64,000 nt of DNA. It comes from Planomonospora parontospora. Lineage in GTDB: Bacteria > Actinomycetota > Actinomycetes > Streptosporangiales > Streptosporangiaceae. The stretch is taken from the NCBI GenBank assembly GCA_014647935.1, contig BMQD01000007.1, positions 267,565 through 331,564 on the forward strand, in the 5' to 3' direction. The notes beneath the pieces are model-generated. The model saw nothing but the letters and a program-made list of their open reading frames with translations, ran no database searches and was not told the origin of the DNA. Positions 43,077 to 50,834 of this stretch are shown here, one piece after another. The position numbers were made by a program, and so were the translations under genes. Every line of letters starts with the position of its first letter. Position 1 is the first letter of the stretch.

Positions 43077-43865
43077 TCATGCGATGTGGCCACAGTCTCC
43101 ACGGTCGGTAACCATCCGGGCCTGCCGCCTGGAGTCGCGCAGCAGGCCGGCCCCGAACACCACCAGCCACAGGCTCCAGGCCACGTATCCGATGAAGTTC
43201 GCCAGATCGGCGCCAGGCGCTCCGAGGGGCACCAGCAGTCCGGCGAGGATCGGCGGGACGGAGAGCAGTGCCAGTCCCGCCGAGAACCGGCCGAGGACGA
43301 AGCGGTGGGGCACGGGATGCCCGGCGCCGCCGCGGCGCAGCGCCACCACGATCAGCACCGTCCAAGCGGCGGTGAGCAGGTACCCGAACGCCTCACCCAC
43401 GATCTGGCCGAGCACGGTGTGCAGGGTGTGGAAACGGTCGACCGCCGCCGCCCGGTCGGCGGCGGTGGCACCGGGGTCGGCCAAGGTGACGGCCAGGGGC
43501 GGCACCAGCAGCGGCCAGCGCAGCAGCCCCACCACCTGCACCGCGGCGGCGGCCACCCCGACCGCGGCGGAGGTTCGGGGCAGTAGGCCCGCGCCGGCCA
43601 GCCGGGCGGCCCGCACCGCGATCGGGGCGAGCAGCGCAGCGCCCGTCGCCAGCAGGAGGAACAACCCGGTGATCCGCGCCCGGTCGGCGTGGAAGCGGCG
43701 CAGCACCTCCTCGACCGGGTACTGGAGCACGTCCGGGTAGTCGAACGCCGTCCCGAGCAGGGCGAACGCGGTGTTGACCACGACCGCCCCGACGATGAGC
43801 AGGATCGCCGTGCGGGTGTGGGGCGTGCGGCTGACCGTCGCGGGGGCACGGGTGGTGGAGTTCAT
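43077..43865 (-). CDS. DUF4386-type membrane protein
   Basis: A 262-residue membrane protein with about six or seven helices, consistent with DUF4386 in length and layout (RTAILLIVGAVVVNTAFALLG near the N terminus, FHTLHTVLGQIVGEAFGYLL in the middle, NFIGYVAWSLWLVVFG at the end). Function is unknown. It diverges from a TetR regulator across 86 nt holding repeated GTAC operators, so it is probably the regulated target. Confidence 0.7.
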   Translation of the reverse strand: MNSTTRAPATVSRTPHTRTAILLIVGAVVVNTAFALLGTAFDYPDVLQYPVEEVLRRFHADRARITGLFLLLATGAALLAPIAVRAARLAGAGLLPRTSAAVGVAAAAVQVVGLLRWPLLVPPLAVTLADPGATAADRAAAVDRFHTLHTVLGQIVGEAFGYLLTAAWTVLIVVALRRGGAGHPVPHRFVLGRFSAGLALLSVPPILAGLLVPLGAPGADLANFIGYVAWSLWLVVFGAGLLRDSRRQARMVTDRGDCGHIA

Positions 43866-43880
43866 GCGGGCCTCCAGATC

Positions 43881-43928
43881 TGTACGGCGTACAATTTGTA
43901 CACTGTACAGACTTTGCACAACGTACAG
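43881..43928. promoter_or_regulatory. Clustered TetR-type operators
   Basis: Three GTAC-centred sites lie in 48 nt: TGTACGGCGTACA (43881-43893), TTGTACACTGTACA (43896-43909) and ACGTACAG (43921-43928). The half-site GTACA recurs five times in both orientations. They lie between the DUF4386 and TetR starts, as expected for autoregulation and control of the divergent gene. Confidence 0.75.
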
Positions 43929-43951
43929 TGGCTCCGTCAATGGGAGGTGAC

Positions 43952-44659
43952 ATGGAATCCGATCAGCGGGCACCGGCGACCCGGCGCCGGCCGGGGCCTC
44001 GGCGCATCCTCTCCGAGGAGGTGATCGTGGCGGCGGCGCTGCGGCTGCTGGACGAGCGGGGGGCCGAGGCCGTCTCGATCCGGGGCATCGCGGCCGAGCT
44101 GGGCGTGGCGCCCAACGCCCTGTACACCTACTTCCCCGACAAGGCGGCGGTGCTGCGCACGCTGGTCGACCGGCTGATCGGCGAGCACGACGCCGAGGCG
44201 CTGGCCGACGTCGGGCGCCCCTGGCGGGAGCGCGTACACGAGCTCGCGCTCGGCCTGCGCACCCGGCTGCTCGCCCACCCCGGCGCCGCCGCGTTGCTGC
44301 TCGGGGCGCCGATGGACGGCCCGCAGGCGCTGCTATTGGGCGAGCGCCTGTTCGCCCTGCTCGCCGAGGCCGGGCTCGATGACGACGTCGCGATCCATGC
44401 GGGCTATGTCCTCATCGTGTACATTCTGGGCGCGATCGCACTGGAGGCGGCCGAGCTGGACCCGGCCCGGCCGGCCCCCCCGGAGGCGGAGCGAATCGCC
44501 GCCCGGCGAGCCGGGTTCGCCGCCCTGCCGGCCGACCGGTACCCCCGCACGGCCGCCGGCGCCGACACGATCGCCGCCTACATCGGCACCGGCCAGTTCC
44601 GCTGGGGGCTGGACCGGGTCCTTGACGGGCTCATCCGCCCCGGCCCCGCCGGACGCTGA
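43952..44659 (+). CDS. TetR-family repressor
   Basis: A 235-residue TetR regulator. The N-terminal HTH is residues about 20-65: ILSEEVIVAAALRLLDERG, VSIRGIAAELGVAPNALYTYFPDKAAVL. The C-terminal ligand domain resembles the TetR_C1 type (ALALGLRTRLLAHPGAAALLLG, later YILGAIALEAAEL). ATG 43952 has GGGAGGTGA upstream. It likely binds the GTAC-rich sites in front of itself and represses the DUF4386 gene. Confidence 0.9.
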   Translation: MESDQRAPATRRRPGPRRILSEEVIVAAALRLLDERGAEAVSIRGIAAELGVAPNALYTYFPDKAAVLRTLVDRLIGEHDAEALADVGRPWRERVHELALGLRTRLLAHPGAAALLLGAPMDGPQALLLGERLFALLAEAGLDDDVAIHAGYVLIVYILGAIALEAAELDPARPAPPEAERIAARRAGFAALPADRYPRTAAGADTIAAYIGTGQFRWGLDRVLDGLIRPGPAGR

Positions 44660-44799
44660 CCCGCCGTCGACCCGGTCGACCCGCGGGCAGGCGGACAGGG
44701 CGCCGTCGGTCGGACAACGGTCGACGAATCCGCCGATGCAGGTGTTCCCGGAGGGCGAAGGATCCTCCGTACACGGCACGCTGGAAGGCGCCGCCTCGA

Positions 44800-46143
44800 T
44801 CACGGCTGTGCCGGGCGGATGGCGGGAGCCTGTCGCGGGGCGGGCGGTTCCCCGAGGGGTGTGACGCGGCGCCGTACCAGCAGGCCGAAGGCGACGACCA
44901 GCAGCCCGGCCACGCCCGCGACCACGAACGGCGCGGCGGGACGCCACGCGTCGTAGAGGTAGCCGCCGAGACCGGAGACGACCAGGATGCCGACCGCTCC
45001 GCAGAGGGTCTGCAGACCGTAGGCCGAGCCGCGCACGGCGGCGGGTGCCTGCTGGGCCAGGAGCGGCCCCGCGGTGGTGATCACGGCGATCTCGCCCAGG
45101 CCGATGAGCACGGCGACGACCATCATTCCGGAGCCGAGCGGGTCCGTGACCAGCAAGGTGGACAGGTAGGCGACGGCGGCGAGGGCCTGGGCGAGGATCA
45201 CCACGTCCTGGCGGCGCATCCGGTCGCCGAGCCAGCCGACGAGGGGGGCGCCGAGCATGGCCACGGTCTGGGCGACGCCGACCACGGCCCCGGCGCGGGC
45301 AAGCGCCTCGGCGCCGGACAGGCCGCCCTCGGCGAGAGCGTGCTCGGTCACCCACAGGGACATGAATCCGGCGACCACGGCCAGGTCGGCGCGGGCGACG
45401 AACGCCGCGGCGTACGACAGGGCGATGCCGGGGTCGCGGGCGAGGGCGACGCCTTCGGCGATCAGCCGGGCCAGCGGGACCCGCTCGGCGGCGGGGGCGA
45501 CCCGCGTCCTCGACAGGGTGAACCACATCAGCGCGCCGACCGCCAGCACGGCCGCGGCGATGGCCAGGAACGACAGGCGGGCGGCGGTGACCGGGGCGGT
45601 GCCGCGGCTCTCCAGGATCTGGGGCAGCCGCACCAGGGCGAGCACCGCCACCATGGCGCCGAGCCCGCTGAACAGCCCCACGAACCCGTAGGACCGGCCG
45701 CGGGAGCCGTCGCGGACGTAGTCGGCGGCGATCGTGGAGAGCATCCCGTTGAGGGCGGCGACACCGAGGGCGAAGACGACCCGGAGCGCGACGAGCACGG
45801 CGGTGGAGTCGGCGAAGGGGAACAGCGCGGTGCCGAGCGCGCACAGGACGAAACCCGCCACCGCGATGGGGCGCCTGCCGTACCGGTCGGCGAGAGCCCC
45901 GTACCAGGCCAGGCTGGCGATCATCGCGATCTCCGCGGCGACGCCGAGCAGGCCGACGGCCTTTCCCTGGTCGTAGGCGGGAACGCCGAGGACTCCGCTC
46001 AGGATGTACGGCTGCGCGGCCGGGAGGAAGGAGATCACCATGGTCGAGGCGAACGCCATGGACAGGCAGGCCCGCATGTTGCCCCGGGTGACGCCGTCGG
46101 CGAGGCGCAGGCCGATGAGGCGGCGCGAGGGGGAGACGACCAT
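44800..46143 (-). CDS. MFS transporter
   Basis: A 447-residue major facilitator with twelve predicted helices. The loop 2-3 motif is ALADRYGRRPIAV, repeated after helix eight as GWLGDRMRRQDVV. It is most like drug/metabolite-type exporters; no substrate can be assigned. It is divergent from the DUF574 methyltransferase, with the near-palindrome 46195-46224 between. The ATG at 46143 was selected over an upstream frame with no MFS similarity. Confidence 0.88.
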   Translation of the reverse strand: MVVSPSRRLIGLRLADGVTRGNMRACLSMAFASTMVISFLPAAQPYILSGVLGVPAYDQGKAVGLLGVAAEIAMIASLAWYGALADRYGRRPIAVAGFVLCALGTALFPFADSTAVLVALRVVFALGVAALNGMLSTIAADYVRDGSRGRSYGFVGLFSGLGAMVAVLALVRLPQILESRGTAPVTAARLSFLAIAAAVLAVGALMWFTLSRTRVAPAAERVPLARLIAEGVALARDPGIALSYAAAFVARADLAVVAGFMSLWVTEHALAEGGLSGAEALARAGAVVGVAQTVAMLGAPLVGWLGDRMRRQDVVILAQALAAVAYLSTLLVTDPLGSGMMVVAVLIGLGEIAVITTAGPLLAQQAPAAVRGSAYGLQTLCGAVGILVVSGLGGYLYDAWRPAAPFVVAGVAGLLVVAFGLLVRRRVTPLGEPPAPRQAPAIRPAQP

Positions 46144-46194
46144 GGCGTGATCTTGCCAGCCGTCCGGCCGCTTCTCCAGAGGTTCGGTGACTAT

Positions 46195-46224
46195 GATCAC
46201 GGTATTTCCGTGAAAACCGTGATC
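46195..46224. promoter_or_regulatory. 30-bp operator-like inverted repeat
   Basis: Perfect 9-bp arms GATCACGGT (46195-46203) and ACCGTGATC (46216-46224) flank a 12-nt centre that is itself partly symmetric. It lies between the divergent MFS and methyltransferase genes and may bind a dimeric regulator acting on both. Confidence 0.65.
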
Positions 46225-46236
46225 GTGGAGCGGCCC

Positions 46237-47031
46237 GTGACCGACCAGACGCCTTCCGGCATCCAGACGCACGTCCCCAACGCCGCCCGGATGTACGACT
46301 ACTACCTGGGCGGCAAGGACAACTTCCCCGCCGACCGCGAGGCCGCGGAGAAGGCACTGTCGTTCGTCCCGGAGATCCGCCACAGCGTCCGGGCCAACCG
46401 CGCCTTCCTCGGCCGCGCCGTGGACTTCCTCACCCGGCGGGGCATCCGCCAGTTCATCGACATCGGCGCCGGGCTGCCCACGCAGAACAACGTCCACCAG
46501 GTCGTCGCCCCTGACGCCCGCGTCGTCTACGTCGACAACGACACCACGGTCCTGGTGCACGGCCGGGCGATCCTCGGTAAGCACGAGAACGTGTCCATCG
46601 TCGAGGGCGACGTGCGCCGCCCCCGCGAGATCCTGGAGCACCCCGAGGTCCGGGCGGCGATCGACTTCGGGCGACCGGTCGCGGTCCTGCTGCTGGCGAT
46701 CCTGCACTTCATCCCCGACGAGGAGAAGCCGGAGCGCATCGTCGCCGAACTGCGGGAGGCGCTGCCGTCCGGCAGCTACCTGGCCCTGTCGCACGTCGCG
46801 ATCGATGCCCGCCCGGAGGCCGCCGAGGGCGTCACGGACGTCTACCGGCGATCATCCTCTCCGTTCGTTGCGCGGACCGGCACGGAGATCGCCCGTCTGC
46901 TCGACGGTGTCTCCCTGGTCGAGCCCGGCCTGGTGAACCTGCCGGAATGGCGGCCGGAGCCGGGCACAGTGGTCCCCTACCAGGGCATCGGCGACTACTT
47001 CCTCGGCGCGGTCGGGCATGTCGGCGGATGA
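46237..47031 (+). CDS. DUF574-type SAM-dependent methyltransferase
   Basis: About 264 residues. The N-terminal signature VPNAARMYDYYLGGKDNFPADREAAE is diagnostic of the actinobacterial DUF574 family. The SAM site is FIDIGAGLPTQNNVH, with VVYVDNDTTVLVHGRAIL after it. GTG 46237 was preferred because a GTGGAG stretch precedes it and the upstream frame overlaps the operator; GTGs at 46210, 46219 and 46225 are alternatives. The substrate is unknown. Such genes are often numerous in actinomycete genomes. Confidence 0.85.
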   Translation: MTDQTPSGIQTHVPNAARMYDYYLGGKDNFPADREAAEKALSFVPEIRHSVRANRAFLGRAVDFLTRRGIRQFIDIGAGLPTQNNVHQVVAPDARVVYVDNDTTVLVHGRAILGKHENVSIVEGDVRRPREILEHPEVRAAIDFGRPVAVLLLAILHFIPDEEKPERIVAELREALPSGSYLALSHVAIDARPEAAEGVTDVYRRSSSPFVARTGTEIARLLDGVSLVEPGLVNLPEWRPEPGTVVPYQGIGDYFLGAVGHVGG

Positions 47032-47101
47032 CCACCCGCCGCACCCGGCCAGATCCTGCTGGGGTCGCGACGCGGTAGCGGTCCGTATCACCATGCTTCG
47101 G

Positions 47102-47120
47102 GGTGAGCCCCCTGCTCACC
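47102..47120. promoter_or_regulatory. Small inverted repeat before the FhuF-like gene
   Basis: GGTGAGC (47102-47108) and GCTCACC (47114-47120) around a 5-nt centre, 32 nt before the GTG. It could be an operator or leader hairpin; it does not look like an IdeR box. Confidence 0.4.
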
Positions 47121-47151
47121 AGTGACGACTGGCGGCTGGAGGACGGGGTCT

Positions 47152-47856
47152 GTGCCTGCGTGCCCGCGCGTGCGTGAACTGGCCGCGCTGGGAGGCTACT
47201 TCGCTCTCGATGAGGGGCCCGTGGGGCAGGAGTGGCGGCCCGTCGCCGAGCTGATCCAGAGCGCCGATCTGATCACCGCCCGCGTCGCCGATGTCGCTGA
47301 ACGGCTCGGCATTGAAGATCGCCGGGTGGCGGCCTCCATCCTGTTCCAGGGATTGGCCGCGCGGTTCGTGTCCCCGCCCGCCGGCCTGCTGGTGCTCCAC
47401 GATGTCGCCGGAGGCTTCGATCCGTCACGGGTCCACTGGCGTCCGGTGCCGCACGGACCGCTGCCGTTGCGGCTGCAGGAATGGCCCTTCCTGCCCGTCC
47501 GCGGAGACGGTGCCGACCGGCTACACCAGGAGGTCGTGGCGGGCTTTCTGGAACCGCTCGCGGATACGGTCGGCCGGGTCGTCTCGATCGCGCCGGCGAT
47601 CCTGTGGGGAAACGCCGCCTCGGCACTCGCCGGGAGCATCCAGGCTCTGACCCGGCACCGGCCACAGCGCACTGCGGCAGCCCTGGCGCTGGGGCGTGAA
47701 CTGCTGACCATGGGACATCTGCGCGGTCAGGGGACGTTCGCCGAGCAACCGTTCTACCTCCGGCGCAACTGCTGCCTCTACTACCGGGTGCCCGGAGGCG
47801 GCACATGTGGTGACTGTGTGCTGGGCCACCGGTCCGCCCGGGGAAGGAACACGTGA
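47152..47856 (+). CDS. FhuF-type (2Fe-2S) ferric-siderophore reductase-like protein
   Basis: A 234-residue protein. The C-terminal RRNCCLYYRVPGGGTCGDCVLGH has the CC-x10-CxxC pattern of FhuF iron-sulfur reductases. The N-terminal VRELAALGGYFAL and the segment RRVAASILFQGLAARFVSP match related actinobacterial proteins. GTG 47152 was chosen for its GGAGGA ribosome site 9 nt upstream. Expected role: releasing iron from siderophores in the cytoplasm. Its stop overlaps the GTG of the Cys-rich small gene. Confidence 0.82.
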   Translation: MPACPRVRELAALGGYFALDEGPVGQEWRPVAELIQSADLITARVADVAERLGIEDRRVAASILFQGLAARFVSPPAGLLVLHDVAGGFDPSRVHWRPVPHGPLPLRLQEWPFLPVRGDGADRLHQEVVAGFLEPLADTVGRVVSIAPAILWGNAASALAGSIQALTRHRPQRTAAALALGRELLTMGHLRGQGTFAEQPFYLRRNCCLYYRVPGGGTCGDCVLGHRSARGRNT

Positions 47857-47999
47857 AAAGGATCACCGTGTGCCGGGACTGCTGCTGCCGGAACTCCCGG
47901 AAAGTACCCGCCCTCGACCACGACGAGCAGATCCGTCGGCTGGCTCAGGTCGCCGACGTCCGGGTGACCGATTCTGCCCCTGTTGTGTGGATTCCGTGA
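47853..47999 (+). CDS. Short Cys-rich (2Fe-2S) ferredoxin-like protein, probably truncated
   Basis: A 48-residue frame starting with GTG that overlaps the FhuF-like stop, with GGGGAAGGA upstream. It begins ITVCRDCCCRNSRKVP, the N terminus of small thioredoxin-fold (2Fe-2S) ferredoxins. The homologous domain normally continues through VRVSDCLxxC; here it reads VRVTDSAPVVWIP and stops, so the second cysteine pair is missing. Either a remnant or a shortened accessory peptide for the FhuF-like protein. Confidence 0.55.
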   Translation: MKRITVCRDCCCRNSRKVPALDHDEQIRRLAQVADVRVTDSAPVVWIP

Positions 48000-48078
48000 G
48001 AGGAACACTTCATGACGGGCAGGTGTGGCCCCGTGCATTCCGGCCACCAGGCAGGCAGCCGGAATGCGCGGGCGAAGG

Positions 48079-49308
48079 TCACGACAGCAAGGTCTGGCCG
48101 ATCCATCCCCCCGGCGCGCAGCCCGGCGGGACGGCGAACACGGCAGAGCCGATCGGCGTCGTCCACTCGTTCAGCAGATCGGCCTCGGCCAGGCGTTTTT
48201 GGACCGGGGTGAACTGCCGGGCGATGTCGGCCTGGTAGGAGGCGAACAGCAGCCCCGCATCGGCGTGCCCGTCGGTGGACAGGCCCTCGTCGTAGTTGTA
48301 GACCCGGCGGAAGATCCGCAGGCCCGGGTCGGCGACGTGGGCCCGCCGAATGTGTGCTTGTTCGGCGATGACGGGGAACCCCGCCGGGGTGAGCTCGGCG
48401 AAGTCCGGCTCGTCGTGCTCTGTCCTCCCGGTGAGCGGGGCGCCGTCCTGCAGCCGGCGGCCCACGGTGAACTCCTTGCCCGTGCGGTCGACGGCGTCCC
48501 AGGTCTCCAGCTCCGCGCGGATGCGCCGCAGCACCAGCGTGGTGCCGCCGCGCATCCCGTCCGGGCCCTCGGATATCCATACGGCCCTGTCGAACTCGGC
48601 CGTGCCGGGCCGGGGGTTGACGGTCCCGTCGAGCTGACCCATGACGTTGCGCTGGGTCAGGCCCGGCGCCTGCACGTGCGGCGGGCGCCGGAACCCGCGC
48701 TGGACCCACCGCACCGTCGTAAAGGCGCGGGCGTCCTTGACCGTCATGCGCAACGCGTGCGCCACGGTCAGGGCGTCGTCGGCGCAGATCTGTAGCAGCA
48801 GGTCCCCGCCGCTCCACCGCTTCTGGAGCTTGTCGACGGAGAAGGCGGGCAGGGGCGCCACCGCTTCGGGCCGCAGATGCTCGGCCCTGGCGGCGGTGAA
48901 CAGGCCGGGGCCGAAACCGAAGGTGATGGTCAACCGGGCCGGGAGGGTGGACAGCTCCGGTTCGGTGTCGGCGAGCGCGGGGGTGCCCGCGGTGAGGCGG
49001 CGCGCGTCGTCGGTGAGCAGCCGCATCATCCGCACGATCGCTTCGCGGTCAGTGCCGGGCCGCAGGTCCAGGCCGACGAAGGCGGCGTGGGTCTGCGGCG
49101 CCGTGGCGATGCCCGCCTGGTGGACGCCGTGGAAGGGCTCGACGGCGCTGCCTGCGGGCACCGCGGCGGGCGCTGCGGTGGGTCCGGTCGCGGCGACGGC
49201 CCGGGGCGCGGAGGCGGGCTCGGCGGCGCTCGCCGCCACGGCGCCCACGGCCGCGGCGGCACCGCCGGTGAGCAGTCCGCGCCGGGTGAAGCGGGATCCG
49301 GCGGTCAC
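48079..49308 (-). CDS. Tat-exported Dyp-type haem peroxidase
   Basis: A 409-residue dye-decolorising peroxidase. The signal has the twin-arginine core TRRGLL followed by an Ala-rich hydrophobic stretch, so TatAC at 37 kb would export it folded with haem. The family motif GxxDG appears as MGQLDGT (about residue 240) and the proximal His is probably in EQAHIRRAH. It resembles EfeB, but no EfeO or EfeU is nearby. Its ATG overlaps the stop of the PCuAC gene (ATGA), so copper chaperone and peroxidase are co-translated. Confidence 0.9.
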   Translation of the reverse strand: MTAGSRFTRRGLLTGGAAAAVGAVAASAAEPASAPRAVAATGPTAAPAAVPAGSAVEPFHGVHQAGIATAPQTHAAFVGLDLRPGTDREAIVRMMRLLTDDARRLTAGTPALADTEPELSTLPARLTITFGFGPGLFTAARAEHLRPEAVAPLPAFSVDKLQKRWSGGDLLLQICADDALTVAHALRMTVKDARAFTTVRWVQRGFRRPPHVQAPGLTQRNVMGQLDGTVNPRPGTAEFDRAVWISEGPDGMRGGTTLVLRRIRAELETWDAVDRTGKEFTVGRRLQDGAPLTGRTEHDEPDFAELTPAGFPVIAEQAHIRRAHVADPGLRIFRRVYNYDEGLSTDGHADAGLLFASYQADIARQFTPVQKRLAEADLLNEWTTPIGSAVFAVPPGCAPGGWIGQTLLS

Positions 49309-49931
49309 TGGTCGTCTCCGCCCGTGTGCGCGTCCTTGCCCTTGTCGTCGTGGCCGCCCATGTCCATGTCACCGTCCATGTCACCGTCCATGTCACCGCC
49401 GGGCTGGTAGTCCTCCTCGCCACCGGCGAAGTCCTTGCCGACGGCGGTGAACTCCAGGGCCGAGCCGTCGGAGAGAGTGAGGGTGAAGGCGATCTGCGCG
49501 CCGGGCTCCACCTTCTCGGTGACGCCCATCAGCATGATGTGGTCGCCGCCGGGCTGCAGGGGGTGCGTGCCGCGGGCGGGGACGGTGAAGCCGCCGGCCT
49601 TGGGGCGCATGACCATCTTGCCGCCCGAGTCGACGACCTCGTGCAGCTCGATCTCCGGCGACAGCGGGGAGGAACCGGAGACGACGGTCACGTCGGTGCC
49701 GGTGTTGTTGACCAGGGTGCCGAAGGCGGCGGTCATGCCCTCCTCGGTGGTCTTCACCCACGGGTCGGTGATCGTCAGCGGGGACGAGGTGGAGGAGGCC
49801 GACGGGACAGCCGATGACGCGGCCGCGGCGGGCGCCGGGACGGCCGAGGTGGTGCTCTGGGAGGCGCACGCGGTGAGAGTCATCGCGGCGGCGAGCAGGG
49901 CAGCGGCGGAACGGGTACGGCGAACGAGCAT
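49305..49931 (-). CDS. PCuAC-type copper chaperone lipoprotein
   Basis: A 208-residue lipoprotein with lipobox LTAC, a Ser/Ala/Pro linker and a PCuAC domain (about 55-175). The Cu(I) ligands appear as HEVVDSGGKMVM and HIMLMG. The C-terminal tail repeats GDMDGDMDGDMDMGGHDD, an Asp/Met/His-rich run encoded by 12-nt repeats and well suited to copper. It delivers copper outside the membrane, classically to cytochrome oxidase. Here it is coupled to a Dyp peroxidase. Confidence 0.9.
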   Translation of the reverse strand: MLVRRTRSAAALLAAAMTLTACASQSTTSAVPAPAAAASSAVPSASSTSSPLTITDPWVKTTEEGMTAAFGTLVNNTGTDVTVVSGSSPLSPEIELHEVVDSGGKMVMRPKAGGFTVPARGTHPLQPGGDHIMLMGVTEKVEPGAQIAFTLTLSDGSALEFTAVGKDFAGGEEDYQPGGDMDGDMDGDMDMGGHDDKGKDAHTGGDDQ

Positions 49932-50133
49932 GGTGAAAGGCCTTTCTGGCACATGCGGCAGGCCGCCACGGGCGCGGAGCCGGGTTCGGAAGAACACCGG
50001 CATGAGGCCGTGCCGCAAGAGTGAGGTCACACGGATCGGATCCGCCGGACCGTCGGTGACGGCGGTCTCGGCGCGGGCACGCACGCGCGGGCCCGTAAGC
50101 GGTGCCGAACCGCCGTGCGGTGACGCGAGAAGG

Positions 50134-50733
50134 TCAGCGCAGGGCGGCGGTGACCTGTCGGGGAGGACCGCGCCGGTGGACGGCGTGGCGCAGCAGCGTC
50201 GTCCGGCGCGGCGCCACTGGCTCGGCTGAGGTGGCGGTGAGGAACGGCACCGGATCCGGGAGCCGGAACACCCACAGGAGGCGACGCAACCGCAGCGGCA
50301 GCCGCCGCAGCAGCGCCCACAGCGCCGCCTCGCCGCGGGCCAGCCACAGCGCGGTCAGGGCCACTGCCCAGCCGTGCGCGATCAGCATGCCCAGGCTCGG
50401 TGCGAGTCCGGTGTGGGCGTGCCCGGTGATCCCGGCCACCTCGGCCGCAGGGGCGGCGTGGGCCAGGGAGGCGTGAGTCAGGGAGGCATGGGTCAGGGAG
50501 AACAGCACGTGCAGCACGACCTGTACCCCGGCCAGCAGCGGCAGGATCACCGCCAGCGGGCGCTCCCGCCCGGCGGCCGCCAGGCCCGCGGTGAACGCCA
50601 GCACCAGCCCGCCCGCCGCGCTCTGCGCGCAGATCGCTCCCCCGGCCAGCAGGTGTGCGGCCGCGCTCAGCCCGATGCACACCGCGGCGAAGGCCGCGGC
50701 GCGGGTGATGCGCAGGAGAGGGGAGGCGGTCAT
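50134..50733 (-). CDS. His-rich multi-pass membrane protein, copper cluster, paralogue 1
   Basis: A 199-residue protein with four or five membrane helices and an external His-rich loop, LTHASLTHASLAHAA...GHAHTG, encoded in part by a 15-nt tandem repeat. A conserved block LGMLIAHGWAVALTALWLARGE is shared with the gene at 52443-52994 (LGMLLAHAVTALLSAYWLERGE), and both C-terminal regions contain RRGPP. The family is unnamed to me. Position between PCuAC and PepSY genes suggests a role in metal handling. Confidence 0.7.
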   Translation of the reverse strand: MTASPLLRITRAAAFAAVCIGLSAAAHLLAGGAICAQSAAGGLVLAFTAGLAAAGRERPLAVILPLLAGVQVVLHVLFSLTHASLTHASLAHAAPAAEVAGITGHAHTGLAPSLGMLIAHGWAVALTALWLARGEAALWALLRRLPLRLRRLLWVFRLPDPVPFLTATSAEPVAPRRTTLLRHAVHRRGPPRQVTAALR

Positions 50734-50834
50734 GGCGTGATCATCATGGCATGGGGTGCCGGTGCCCTGACATCGGCATCGTGCGGTGCTCGTCAGCCGG
50801 TCGCCGTCCGAGGCCGGGGAGAGGGCGGTGGTTT

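Noticed and set aside
46210-46236. Upstream GTG starts for the DUF574 methyltransferase
   Set aside because: They fall in or next to the operator-like dyad and lack a ribosome site; 46237 has one. Not fully excluded.
47103-47177. Frameshift in the FhuF-like gene, because an upstream frame (LTSDDWRLEDG) seems to continue into it
   Set aside because: GTG 47152 has a good ribosome site and gives a normal N terminus, so no frameshift is needed.
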